A stretch of DNA of 64,000 nt from Desulfobulbaceae bacterium (GTDB lineage: Bacteria > Desulfobacterota > Desulfobulbia > Desulfobulbales > Desulfocapsaceae). The notes below the pieces were generated by a model. That model did no database searches and was not told the DNA's origin. It was given only the letters and a program-made list of their open reading frames with translations. The stretch spans positions 1 through 64,000 of the forward strand of contig QZLB01000008.1 of NCBI GenBank assembly GCA_004796425.1, read 5' to 3'. Within the stretch, counting starts at the first letter, position 1. Each line of letters opens with the position of its first letter. Of the stretch, positions 8,640 through 17,530 are shown in pieces. Made by a program: the position numbers and the translations under genes.

Positions 8640-10226
8640 TCAGATATTTTCCCGGGTCTTATCAAAGGTTATATCGGGCCACTTCTCCATAAAGAACTTC
8701 AGCATCCATTCATTCTGGGCAAGGTAGGTGAGAAAACCCTCTGCATCGGTGGCAAGCGCTGATCTGTTCGCACGTTCAAACTCGGAAAGCTGACGCTTAT
8801 TGTCGCATGATATCCACCGGGCGGCCTGAAAATCGACTGGTTCATAGATTGCATCGACCCCATACTCATTTTTTAGACGAACCATCGTTACTTCAAACTG
8901 TAGTACTCCTACTGCCCCCATAATGTAATCAGAACCGATCAGTGGTCGGAAAACCTGGATTGCTCCTTCTTCGGCAAGCTGGACCAACCCTTTTTGCAAC
9001 TGCTTCATTTTTAAAGGATTTTTTAGTAGTACCCGTCGAAAGTGTTCGGGTGCAAAATTGGGAATACCGGTGAATTTCAATACTTCTTTCGGAGTAAAGG
9101 TATCACCAATTTTAATGGTGCCATGGTTGTGGAGTCCGATAATATCACCCGGCCATGCTTCTTCGACATTTTCACGATCCTGAGCGAGAAAAATGGTGGC
9201 ATTGGCCAGATTGATGTCTTTGCCGATGCGGTGATGCCGTACTTTCATGCCCTTGGTGAATTTGCCGGAGCAGATTCGAAGAAAGGCAATGCGGTCGCGG
9301 TGAGCCGGATTCATGTTTGCCTGTATTTTGAAAACAAATCCTGAGAATGCTTCCTCATTCGGATCGACTTCCCTGGTTTTTGCTTCTCTGATACCGGGTG
9401 GCGGTGCCATTTCTACGAAGGTATCAAGCATTTCCTGGACCCCGAAGTTATTGATGGCGCTGCCAAAAAAAACCGGGGTCTGACCGGCGTTCAGGTAATG
9501 TTCATATTCCAGAGGGTTTGCGGCACCTTCCAGCAGCTGGATGTCGTCTCGTAATTCCTGGGCCTGGTCGCCGAGGTAGTGATCGAGGCTTGGGTCACTG
9601 AGATCATTGATGACAATACGTTCCTGATCTCTGACTTCGGCACCGGGGGAAAAAAGCTGAAGCTCCTTACGGTAGAGGTTATAAACCCCCTTAAAACTCT
9701 TCCCCATACCTATTGGCCATGACAATGGGACACATTCGACCTGGAGTTTTTCTTCAATTTCATCGAGCAGGTCTAGCGGTGTTTGGCCCTCCCGGTCGAG
9801 TTTATTGATAAAAGTGATGAGCGGTGTGTTCCTCATACGACACACTTCCATCAGTTTCTCGGTCTGGGCTTCAACACCTTTTGCACTGTCGATTACCATG
9901 ATAGCCGAGTCCACTGCGGTTAATACACGGTAGGTGTCTTCGGAAAAATCCTGGTGACCGGGGGTGTCCAGAAGGTTTACTTCAAAGTCTTTATAGGTGA
10001 ATTTCATGACCGAGGTTGTTACGGAAATTCCTCGCTCCTGCTCAACTGCCATCCAGTCACTTGTTGCATGCCGCTCTGCTTTTCGTGATTTGACGGCTCC
10101 AGCCATATTAATAGCTCCACCGTAAAGCAAGAGTTTTTCGGTTAAGGTTGTTTTACCGGCGTCCGGATGGCTTATAATCCCGAAGGTACGACGTCGAGAA
10201 ACTTCATTTTTCTGCTTACTGCTCAT
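8640..10226 (-). CDS. prfC: Peptide chain release factor 3
   Basis: A translational GTPase that recycles RF1 and RF2 after peptide release. Motifs: P-loop [18 protein letters not shown] for switch I, DTPGHQDF and NKLDREG. With the ATG at 10226 ([17 protein letters not shown]) the protein is 528 residues, the usual RF3 length. The frame is open 31 codons further upstream, but that stretch has no family similarity and the AAAGGA site fits the 10226 start. Monocistronic, reading toward DUF134. Confidence 0.95.
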   Translation of the reverse strand: MSSKQKNEVSRRRTFGIISHPDAGKTTLTEKLLLYGGAINMAGAVKSRKAERHATSDWMAVEQERGISVTTSVMKFTYKDFEVNLLDTPGHQDFSEDTYRVLTAVDSAIMVIDSAKGVEAQTEKLMEVCRMRNTPLITFINKLDREGQTPLDLLDEIEEKLQVECVPLSWPIGMGKSFKGVYNLYRKELQLFSPGAEVRDQERIVINDLSDPSLDHYLGDQAQELRDDIQLLEGAANPLEYEHYLNAGQTPVFFGSAINNFGVQEMLDTFVEMAPPPGIREAKTREVDPNEEAFSGFVFKIQANMNPAHRDRIAFLRICSGKFTKGMKVRHHRIGKDINLANATIFLAQDRENVEEAWPGDIIGLHNHGTIKIGDTFTPKEVLKFTGIPNFAPEHFRRVLLKNPLKMKQLQKGLVQLAEEGAIQVFRPLIGSDYIMGAVGVLQFEVTMVRLKNEYGVDAIYEPVDFQAARWISCDNKRQLSEFERANRSALATDAEGFLTYLAQNEWMLKFFMEKWPDITFDKTRENI

Positions 10227-10291
10227 GATATAAATTTGTCCTTTGCATATTTGATTCGAGTGAGTATAAACATTCACTGAAAAAACACCGA

Positions 10292-10319
10292 AAGATAGGC
10301 GCTTTTGCGAAGAATGCAA
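10292..10319 (-). promoter_or_regulatory. Candidate promoter of prfC
   Basis: On the minus strand, TTGCAT (10319-10314) and TATCTT (10297-10292) are separated by 16 bases, giving a leader of about 60 bases before prfC. Confidence 0.4.
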
Positions 10320-10339
10320 CTACTAATTATCAATCTGTC

Positions 10340-11416
10340 ATGGAAAAAAATAAAAGTATTCTTGTTACGGGCGGATGCGGGTTTATCGGAGCCAACTTTG
10401 TCAGGCTCCTGCTCAAGACACGGCCGCAATATCGTATCATTAACCTGGATCTCTTAACTTATGCGGGAAATCTTCATAATCTTGAGGGTATCAGCGAGTC
10501 AACACAGTATCGCTTTGCGAAAGGCGACATCTGTGACCGCCAATTACTCGATACACTGTTTAAAAATGAACAAATCGATACGGTCGTTCATTTTGCGGCT
10601 GAATCTCACGTAGATCGATCGATAACCGGCCCGGCTGCCTTTATCAATACGAATATAATCGGCACGTTCTCCCTGTTGGAGACCGCACGTGAATGCTGGT
10701 TATCCGAACAAGCGACCTCGGGTGAGTACTGCTTTTTACACGTAAGCACAGATGAGGTATATGGATCACTTGGCGAGACCGGATACTTCAGCGAGGAAAC
10801 ACCGTTTGACCCTCGCTCTCCATATTCCGCTTCCAAGGCTTCCTCAGATCATCTGGTATCAGCCTATTTTCACACCTATGGATTGCCAGCCATCATCACC
10901 AATTGCTCTAACAACTATGGACCATATCAGTTTCCTGAGAAACTGATCCCGCTCATTTTTCATAATAGTTTAGGCGGCAAGGAATTACCCGTTTACGGGG
11001 ACGGAAAAAACGTTCGAGACTGGCTTTATGTAGAAGACCATTGTGAAGCGATTCTAGAGGTGATTGAAAAGGGCACCACTGGTCGAAGCTACAATATTGG
11101 CGGCAATAATGAAAAGCAGAATATCGAGGTAGTCCACACCATTTGTGATTTGCTTGACAGCAAAGTTGGTCAGCTGCCAAACCAGCAACCGCGAAGGTCA
11201 TTGGTTCGGTATGTGACTGACCGACTCGGACATGACAGGCGTTATGCAATCGATGCATCAAGGATCAAAAATGAGCTGGGATGGCAACCCCGGATGAGTT
11301 TTGAGAAGGGGATCGAGCAGACTATTGACTGGTATCTTGAGAACAGTCAGTGGGTGGAAACAGTGATTGATGGGACCTACCAGGATTACTATCGCCAAAT
11401 GTATGAGAACCGCTAG
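10340..11416 (+). CDS. rfbB: dTDP-glucose 4,6-dehydratase
   Basis: Second step of the dTDP-rhamnose pathway: converts dTDP-glucose to dTDP-4-keto-6-deoxyglucose with bound NAD. It is an extended short-chain dehydrogenase, 358 residues, with the NAD motif GGCGFIGANF (residues 11-20), VSTDEVYG (substrate-binding TDE) and the catalytic YSASK pair at about Y162 and K166. rfbC follows after 15 bases. The other two rhamnose genes, rfbA and rfbD, are not in the window. No clear ribosome-binding site precedes the ATG. Confidence 0.96.
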   Translation: MEKNKSILVTGGCGFIGANFVRLLLKTRPQYRIINLDLLTYAGNLHNLEGISESTQYRFAKGDICDRQLLDTLFKNEQIDTVVHFAAESHVDRSITGPAAFINTNIIGTFSLLETARECWLSEQATSGEYCFLHVSTDEVYGSLGETGYFSEETPFDPRSPYSASKASSDHLVSAYFHTYGLPAIITNCSNNYGPYQFPEKLIPLIFHNSLGGKELPVYGDGKNVRDWLYVEDHCEAILEVIEKGTTGRSYNIGGNNEKQNIEVVHTICDLLDSKVGQLPNQQPRRSLVRYVTDRLGHDRRYAIDASRIKNELGWQPRMSFEKGIEQTIDWYLENSQWVETVIDGTYQDYYRQMYENR

Positions 11417-11431
11417 CCTAAAAGACTCATT

Positions 11432-11977
11432 ATGAATGTTATTGAAACAGATATCAAAGATGTATTGATAATCGAACCCCGGGTTTTTGGAGATAGTAGA
11501 GGGTTTTTCATGGAGAGTTTCAATACCAGGGTTTGGCGTGAATCCACCGGTGTGAATCTCGACTTTGTGCAGGATAATCACTCACGCTCATCTAGAGGGG
11601 TCCTCAGAGGATTACACTATCAAATTCAACAGCCTCAGGGGAAGCTGGTTCGAGTAACAGCGGGTGAGGTTTTTGATGTCGCTGTTGATTTGAGAAAATC
11701 ATCGCCAACTTTTGGTAGGTGGGCCGGGGTGGTTTTAAGTGGAGAAAATATGCGTCAGTTCTGGGTGCCACCCGGGTTTGCTCATGGCTTCATGGTGCTC
11801 TCGGAAGAGGCTGATTTTCTCTACAAGGCAACCGATTACTACGCGCCAGAACATGAGCGGGCAATTATCTGGAACGATCCCGAGATTAACATTTCCTGGC
11901 CGGACGGGATCGTGCCTGAGCTTTCTGATAAAGATCAGTCAGCCGTTTGTTTCAAGGATGCCGAGGTCTATGGATAA
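11432..11977 (+). CDS. rfbC: dTDP-4-dehydrorhamnose 3,5-epimerase
   Basis: Third step of dTDP-rhamnose synthesis, acting on the rfbB product. The 181-residue cupin shows family landmarks: EPRVFGDSRGFFMESF, FVQDNHSRSSRGVLRGLHYQ with the catalytic histidine in RGLHYQ, KLVRVTAGEVFDVAVDLR, and WVPPGFAHGF. It is paired with rfbB. It ends 23 bases from the convergent HDOD gene, with no terminator visible between them. Confidence 0.96.
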   Translation: MNVIETDIKDVLIIEPRVFGDSRGFFMESFNTRVWRESTGVNLDFVQDNHSRSSRGVLRGLHYQIQQPQGKLVRVTAGEVFDVAVDLRKSSPTFGRWAGVVLSGENMRQFWVPPGFAHGFMVLSEEADFLYKATDYYAPEHERAIIWNDPEINISWPDGIVPELSDKDQSAVCFKDAEVYG

Positions 11978-12000
11978 AGACTGTTTTGCTACCCTGGCAA

Positions 12001-14133
12001 TTAAGCCTCGGCCGGTTTCTCTACCGGCAGGGAGATGGTGAACCTTGTTCCCGGTTGCTGGCCGGCGGAGTAGCTGATTGTACCTCCAATCTCATGAACA
12101 AGTTTACGCGAAATTGCCGTTGCCAGGCTTGAATGTGCAGGCAGTATCGCGATTTGGTCAACCTCACTCCCCTCACCACCGGCTTCTCCACTGAATTTTT
12201 TGTGATCCCTGTCGTCTTCGATAATTAACCGTATCGTGGAGTCTCCCCCTTCCTCCTGAGTCTTGAACTCGGTTTTGACCTTCAGATTGCCAGATGTGCC
12301 GAGGGCTGCAATACTGTTGCTCAACAGGTTGCCAATGATTTTCCGTACCGCGGCTTCATTGGTGACAATGGACGGGCAATCTGGGTCAATTTCAAGATTC
12401 ATCCTGAGCTGTGAAGAATCTGGCAAGGACTGGTCATAGAAATCGATTATCTCTCCCATTACGACGTTAATATCGATAGGTTGGTTTCCTCCTGCAATAG
12501 CCCCGCCTGAAAGATCATTGAGTTGATCGGTAATGGAGGAGATTCGCTCAACCTCTCCCATTAGTGCCAGGAGTTCTTTGTGGGCTTCGGGATGCGCTTT
12601 GAGCAACGTCTCAAGCACCATCAGATGTTTTTCAAGTCTGGTAACCGGGGTACTTATTTCCAGAGCGACCTGACGGGCCATTTGGGATATGGCGGCGACC
12701 TGATCAGATGAAGCCTTTTTCTGAACACGCTCAAGCTTGATGCGCATACCAATCTGGCCGGCCAGCATGGTGAGGGTATCTTGTTGAGCAAGGATTGAGG
12801 TAGATTCGACTTCTCCAACCCCAGCCACCAGGATACCCTTCTTCTCAGCCTCAAGAGGAACTGGAATTGCAATCAAACCTTCTGAATCCAGCAGTCTCAT
12901 GCATTGGACTTCAGTATCTTCTATAGCAAACTTTTCAACAGGGGTGGCATGCATAATCGTATCGGATAGCAGACAATCCGCAAGCATACCAGACGGACCA
13001 AGAGCAACGGGGATATGCAGTTCATCGTGACCATGATGCTGGTTGCTGGTGGAGACGTGAATATACATGTTCTCAGATTCAATATCGGGGAGGATCAAAA
13101 GACAATAGCGAATATTAAATAGAATATGGAAACTCTCTTCAATAATTCGTACCACGCGATTCAGGTTCTTCGCCTTTAGAAGGTTATCGACCGCTCCGCC
13201 AATGGTAGAAACGGCCTGAACCTTTTTTGCAAGATCTACCCGATTGGCTTGAGATTTCTTCGATACGGCCGCGGCCGTCATGGGTGTGGAGGTAACCTTG
13301 ATCCCCATCTCGGTGGTAATCTGGTCCACTTCTTCTTTGGACCTTGTTATGATCTCTGATAATTCATCGGAGCTGAGGTCGAGCAAACGCTGGCTGCTTG
13401 AATCAGGGTTATCAGGATCAAGCACCAGGGTGTTACTTAACCGATTTGCGCAATAGAGTATCCTGGCAAGATTATCCAAAGCCTGGACACTTTCCTCTTC
13501 ATCATGGTGAGCGTAGACCGCATCAGTAACGGATTGTGCCAGATTCCATTGTGAGACAAGCAGAGAGCTTGCCTCTGCATGGGTCACACCAAGTGTTCCA
13601 CGTTCGAAAACGGGCAACATGTTGCCACTGGATTCCTGTTCGATGAGTGCGGGATATTTGTCTGGAAAAGAAATAAAGAGCAGCAGTTTTCCAAGATCAT
13701 GTAGTAGTCCGGTCAAATAGGCTTCAGCCGGGTCAGCATAGCCAACGACCTCGGCGAACGCTTTTGATAATACGGCACTGAGATAGGAGTGGTACCAGAA
13801 GCTGTCGATATTCAGTACCCCTGAGGTGTGCACATTGCGGAACGTTTCGTTTACAGATACCGAGATTGCCAGGTTCCTGATGGTATCAACCCCAAGATAA
13901 ACAACGGCATGCTCGATATCGGTGAATTTGTTGCGGGCCCCGATAAAAGCCGAGTTGGCCAGTTGGAGGATTCGGGCAGATATGGAGGCATCTCTAGCAA
14001 TGAGACTCCCGATCTCTTTTAAATTTCGATCGGTACCATTACACATGTCTATCAATTCAATGAGCGTCTGGGGAAGACTGGGAAGCTTACTGATATCAAT
14101 GATACTGTTCATGTGTTCTGAAGACTTTGCCAT
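12001..14133 (-). CDS. HDOD signalling protein with GAF and degenerate kinase-like tail
   Basis: The 710-residue protein begins with an HDOD domain (SLPQTLIELIDMC to about residue 230, with the HD-like LTGLLHDLGKLL). A GAF-like segment follows (about 310-470), then a region laid out like a histidine kinase. Where the phospho-accepting histidine should be, the sequence reads ARQVALEISTPVTRL, so the H of the AHE motif is L (about residue 491). The N-box is present (GNLLSNSIAAL), but the usual DxGxG box is replaced by EDDRDHKK. It is therefore probably not an active kinase. The start at 14133 is chosen because AAGGAGG lies nine bases upstream. Confidence 0.85.
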   Translation of the reverse strand: MAKSSEHMNSIIDISKLPSLPQTLIELIDMCNGTDRNLKEIGSLIARDASISARILQLANSAFIGARNKFTDIEHAVVYLGVDTIRNLAISVSVNETFRNVHTSGVLNIDSFWYHSYLSAVLSKAFAEVVGYADPAEAYLTGLLHDLGKLLLFISFPDKYPALIEQESSGNMLPVFERGTLGVTHAEASSLLVSQWNLAQSVTDAVYAHHDEEESVQALDNLARILYCANRLSNTLVLDPDNPDSSSQRLLDLSSDELSEIITRSKEEVDQITTEMGIKVTSTPMTAAAVSKKSQANRVDLAKKVQAVSTIGGAVDNLLKAKNLNRVVRIIEESFHILFNIRYCLLILPDIESENMYIHVSTSNQHHGHDELHIPVALGPSGMLADCLLSDTIMHATPVEKFAIEDTEVQCMRLLDSEGLIAIPVPLEAEKKGILVAGVGEVESTSILAQQDTLTMLAGQIGMRIKLERVQKKASSDQVAAISQMARQVALEISTPVTRLEKHLMVLETLLKAHPEAHKELLALMGEVERISSITDQLNDLSGGAIAGGNQPIDINVVMGEIIDFYDQSLPDSSQLRMNLEIDPDCPSIVTNEAAVRKIIGNLLSNSIAALGTSGNLKVKTEFKTQEEGGDSTIRLIIEDDRDHKKFSGEAGGEGSEVDQIAILPAHSSLATAISRKLVHEIGGTISYSAGQQPGTRFTISLPVEKPAEA

Positions 14134-14385
14134 GCTCCGTAACCTCCTTTTCAAACGTCACACCTACCTGGACGTGCTGTCAGCTGTTGTGGTTCTCTTT
14201 ACAATAAACAATAATAGAAAAATCAGGTTGCCTTTGTGCCTCTGTATTGGTTTATCAAAAAGAAGCATTAATTTCCAGCGTCTGATTGATGAAATCCGCA
14301 CCGGGATCCTTGAGATAGTGATGCTCATTATCCTTATGTTAAAGACAGCAAGCTCCGGTAACGCCATAATAGGGGAGAAACATCT

Positions 14386-15720
14386 TTAACGAGTGACGGG
14401 ATTGCAGACTGCTTTGACATGATGTCTGCACTCCACATCCTGGGTGCCGGCAAAACCCATATCCAAATTTAAATACCAGCGTTCCTGATTACCATGATGG
14501 TCGCAGCTCCAGAGTCGCTTTTGGGGCTGGTTGGCGAAAACTGCAGGCGATATGGTGTCAGGCGGCGACAACAATGTCAGAAGCTCGGAGAGGGTTGGCA
14601 ATCGCCAATGGGAAAAGCCCGCATGATGAGTGGAGTTCAATGTTTTGATAAAGTCACGTGACTCGTCCCAATTGAGAGGAAAGAGGCTTCCACCAAGTTG
14701 CCAGGTAAGATCCGTTGTACAGTCGGAGACCACCATGCCATTTGTTTCGAACGAATGAGGATGATAGGTTGCTGGTCGGTGGAGCGAATTGAGACCAAAA
14801 TAATCGCGTGCTTTGCGACCGCAGAAGTTTACCGGTTCAGATCGAATGATTGGTTTCTCACCAGAGGGAAGAGGGGCGTCACTACTGATGGGTGTCGTTT
14901 CTTGATGATATTCGAGTTTGGACAGTTCTTGTTTCATTTCCTCAGCACTTTGAAATCGACTGTTCGGATCCCAGCTCAACCCCTGCCTGAAAAAACCATC
15001 CCACTTCTCAGAATATTCAGGGTTGATCAAGGAAAGGGGAAAACTCTGCATTCCCGGAAGGGTACCGGTTAACATGCGGTATAAAAGTACTGCGGTGGAG
15101 TAGCAATCTGCTCTACGATCGACCTCATGTGGTGTTTTCTTTTGCTCAGGTGGCGTGTAACAGGGTGAGCCGATCTGCATGTTTGCTGGCCCGGAAAAAG
15201 AAACGTTTTCAACCAGTGCCATGCCAAAATCACATATTTTGACAATATCGCTGTCGGTTATTAGAACATTGTGTGGTTTAATGTCACGATGGATTATATT
15301 CCTGGTATGAAGATACTCCAGAGCTGAGAGAATTTGGCTTCCGTAATAAATTACCTTGTCTGGGGCTATGACCCGGGACGGTTCTTCAACGCGAAATCCT
15401 TCACCAATCATATCGCCGAGATTATTGCAATAATACTCCATGGTAAAGAAACGATTACCATGCTGATCACGATCAAAATCAAGGATTGATACCAGGTTGT
15501 GATGCTGCAACCCGGAAAGTGTTTGGGCCTCGGTGAGAAATATTTCCTCAAGTTGGGTGTCACCAAGCGTTATTTGCAGTACCTCTGAAGGCTTCAGCAG
15601 TTTAAGCGCGACAATTTTGCCGATTGAAGGAAGTAATGCTTTATACACCACCCCCATACCACCTTTGCCAAGGCGACGGATGATTTCATAGCGGCCAATG
15701 GCTCTGAGGGGACGTTTCAT
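14386..15720 (-). CDS. Serine/threonine protein kinase with C-terminal DUF1566 domain
   Basis: Residues about 10-270 form a complete Hanks-type kinase: glycine loop GKGGMGVVYK, ATP-lysine at about K40 (VALKLLK), catalytic loop HRDIKPHN (about 144-151) and DFG at about 164. A linker follows, then residues about 315-444 match the DUF1566/Lcl C-terminal fold (TDLTWQLGG, SHWRLPTLSELLTLLSP, LWSCDHHG). I see no membrane helix, so it is probably cytoplasmic. The ATG overlaps the stop of the phosphoesterase by four bases, so the two are co-translated. DUF1566 is more often found in exported proteins, so its attachment to a soluble kinase is unusual. Confidence 0.9.
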   Translation of the reverse strand: MKRPLRAIGRYEIIRRLGKGGMGVVYKALLPSIGKIVALKLLKPSEVLQITLGDTQLEEIFLTEAQTLSGLQHHNLVSILDFDRDQHGNRFFTMEYYCNNLGDMIGEGFRVEEPSRVIAPDKVIYYGSQILSALEYLHTRNIIHRDIKPHNVLITDSDIVKICDFGMALVENVSFSGPANMQIGSPCYTPPEQKKTPHEVDRRADCYSTAVLLYRMLTGTLPGMQSFPLSLINPEYSEKWDGFFRQGLSWDPNSRFQSAEEMKQELSKLEYHQETTPISSDAPLPSGEKPIIRSEPVNFCGRKARDYFGLNSLHRPATYHPHSFETNGMVVSDCTTDLTWQLGGSLFPLNWDESRDFIKTLNSTHHAGFSHWRLPTLSELLTLLSPPDTISPAVFANQPQKRLWSCDHHGNQERWYLNLDMGFAGTQDVECRHHVKAVCNPVTR

Positions 15721-16448
15721 TGTAGCCGCATCCAGTTTTGCATCGGGAAGTTCAACTTTTTGAGTTTTCTGACTGTCTCGGATACATCATAATTGACCGA
15801 TCTGATTTCAAGGCTGTTATCGCCAATATCAAAAATTGCATATTTCGCGCTGTTGTCGACCGTATCCCTTGGTTGGCCGACTGAGCCGGGAATGACAATA
15901 TATCGACAATTGTCTGCCAGCAATCGCGCACCGGGAGTGAGATCCTCTTTGGTAACTTGATTATTGGAATCTTTTCCGATCAGGTTGAGGGTGTGGGTAT
16001 GTCCAGCGAAGGTCAACCATTCCGGGAAGTCCTGAAAAAGACGCATAATTCTTATCTCGGAGGGGTTGAAAAGATAGGTGGTAATTGAGTCGGGAGGAGT
16101 GCCGTGGACATATCGTATGCCTTCGGATACCATATACGGCTGGAGTGAACCGAGCCAGGTGAGACTTGGGGAGGACAGGAGTGTTCTGGTAATATCCAGT
16201 GATTCCTGGGTCAGGAAATTCAGTTTTGCGTAGTAGTCTTTCCGTATCAACGCCAGTTCGTGGTTGCCCATTACCGATGAAATTTCACGGGCTAAAAGCT
16301 CCTGCACCACCAGTTCCGGTTCAGGACCATAGCCGATATTGTCCCCAAGACTGATGATGGTGTCAAGTTGCTGGCTGGTACTATCGTTCAAGATAGATTG
16401 AAGGGCCTGATAATTTCCATGAATATCTGAAATAACCCCAATACGCAT
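15717..16448 (-). CDS. Calcineurin-like metallophosphoesterase
   Basis: The 243-residue protein has the metal-binding motifs of the calcineurin-like superfamily in order: GVISDIHGN (residues 4-12), SLGDNIGYGP, VMGNHELAL and FAGHTHTLN. It resembles the YfcE-like branch of phosphodiesterases. Because its stop codon overlaps the start of the Ser/Thr kinase, a role as the opposing protein phosphatase is plausible but unproven; a nucleotide substrate is equally possible. Confidence 0.86.
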   Translation of the reverse strand: MRIGVISDIHGNYQALQSILNDSTSQQLDTIISLGDNIGYGPEPELVVQELLAREISSVMGNHELALIRKDYYAKLNFLTQESLDITRTLLSSPSLTWLGSLQPYMVSEGIRYVHGTPPDSITTYLFNPSEIRIMRLFQDFPEWLTFAGHTHTLNLIGKDSNNQVTKEDLTPGARLLADNCRYIVIPGSVGQPRDTVDNSAKYAIFDIGDNSLEIRSVNYDVSETVRKLKKLNFPMQNWMRLQ

Positions 16449-16509
16449 AGAAAGTCAGACCCCTTAGATGAGCTTTATTGTACTGAATCAGTGTTGCTCC
16501 AGAATGCTG

Positions 16510-16935
16510 TTATCCACCGTAGAGGAGTTCTCCTCCTGAATATCCGAGTACTCCGGAAATTCCAAGAATTGCTAAATAGGTTATCAGCAGTTTCTTTTCC
16601 GAGGCACCCTGCGTTTTAATCCAGACACCATAGGCAAGTGCTATGGTCAGTATGACCCCAAAAATCATTTTTACTATGATCAAACCGGTCAAATCGCCAC
16701 CAAACCATTGCTGCCAGTCAAGGAGTCCTGCGATGTAGACCGGGACAACAAACAGCAACCCCAGCAGATTAGCATGAAATGCTGATTGGGCAAAATTTTT
16801 ATCACTCCATTTGAAATGAGCAAGCATAAATGCAACCGAGGCAATAGCCATACCCATCGGAACATGGACAATAACGGGGTGCAGTGGATGAGTAAATCCT
16901 ACTGCTTCTAGCAAACTATAAAAACCTTCAATCAT
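16510..16935 (-). CDS. DUF2231 family membrane protein
   Basis: The 141-residue protein has four predicted membrane helices and the DUF2231 signature HPLHPVIVHVPMGMAIAS near the start, with further conserved spots at AGLLDWQQW and GYSGGELLYG. Some DUF2231 proteins carry haem, but this is not shown here. The start is the ATG at 16935, five bases after GGGAGG; a TTG 15 bases upstream overlaps that site. A cytochrome c lipoprotein gene lies just upstream on the same strand, which fits a small membrane redox pair. Confidence 0.82.
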   Translation of the reverse strand: MIEGFYSLLEAVGFTHPLHPVIVHVPMGMAIASVAFMLAHFKWSDKNFAQSAFHANLLGLLFVVPVYIAGLLDWQQWFGGDLTGLIIVKMIFGVILTIALAYGVWIKTQGASEKKLLITYLAILGISGVLGYSGGELLYGG

Positions 16936-16946
16936 ATAAGCCTCCC

Positions 16947-17006
16947 TCAATTAGTAATCATCGAATACCGGATCGGCCGACTATTTGAAAATCAATTAGT
17001 AATGAT
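16947..17006. repeat. Two direct repeats upstream of the DUF2231 gene
   Basis: TCAATTAGTAATCAT (16947-16961) recurs as TCAATTAGTAATGAT (16992-17006), 14 of 15 bases identical and 45 bases apart. The nearer copy is immediately upstream of the DUF2231 ribosome-binding site. They could be paired protein sites. Confidence 0.4.
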
Positions 17007-17044
17007 TTTAGGGTGATAGTCGCGATCAATTTGCTATATGCTAA

Positions 17045-17059
17045 TGTTAATCATTAACA
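17045..17059. promoter_or_regulatory. Palindrome between the cytochrome c and DUF2231 genes
   Basis: TGTTAATCATTAACA is a perfect 15-base palindrome with one central base, about 110 bases upstream of the DUF2231 start. It is a plausible operator for a dimeric regulator. Confidence 0.4.
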
Positions 17060-17105
17060 ATAAGAGTTAAAGGCTTGAGCTCGTATTTGTTGAAAGTATT
17101 GAGTA

Positions 17106-17420
17106 TTACTTAGATTTCAGCCAGGCATAAATATCCGCAACATCCTGTTTGGGGATCTTTTCTTCCGGATATTTTGGCATGATCGGTGAGTTGGCATCTC
17201 GAATAATAGAGAGAAACGATCTGAAGTTCATTTGAGGTTGATTGATCTCGGGAGCTTTCCCATCATTGCCATTGGGGCCATGGCAGGCAAAACAGTTATG
17301 CATTGTATACCATCGTTTGCCGTCTTCAGGATTACCCTGTGGCGTGCTACAGCCGGCAATGAGGGCACTGATTGAAACAAGAAGAATGATGGTGCGAAAT
17401 TCGTTCCAAGGTACCTGCAT
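17106..17420 (-). CDS. Small cytochrome c lipoprotein
   Basis: The 104-residue protein has a lipoprotein signal peptide (IILLVSISALIAGC, cleavage before the cysteine) and one c-type haem site, CFACH, followed by GPNGNDGKAPEI. A methionine ligand may be in the later PIMPKYPEEKIP segment. It resembles small monohaem class I cytochromes tethered to a membrane on the periplasmic side. The start at 17420 is chosen for the AAGGAG nine bases upstream; a longer frame adds 17 unlikely residues. It lies 170 bases upstream of the DUF2231 gene on the same strand. Confidence 0.87.
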   Translation of the reverse strand: MQVPWNEFRTIILLVSISALIAGCSTPQGNPEDGKRWYTMHNCFACHGPNGNDGKAPEINQPQMNFRSFLSIIRDANSPIMPKYPEEKIPKQDVADIYAWLKSK

Positions 17421-17530
17421 AGTGTTCCTCTCCTTCTGAAATGAATTGAAAAGAAAATACAGTTTCTGCACTCTACCCTATAGAAAAATCAAATCTATTG
17501 CAAGAACTAGCACTCCCTCATTGTGGCTGT

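Noticed and set aside
14164-14367. A 67-codon minus-strand frame between the kinase and HDOD genes
   Set aside because: Its composition looks random, there is no ribosome-binding site and no recognisable domain.
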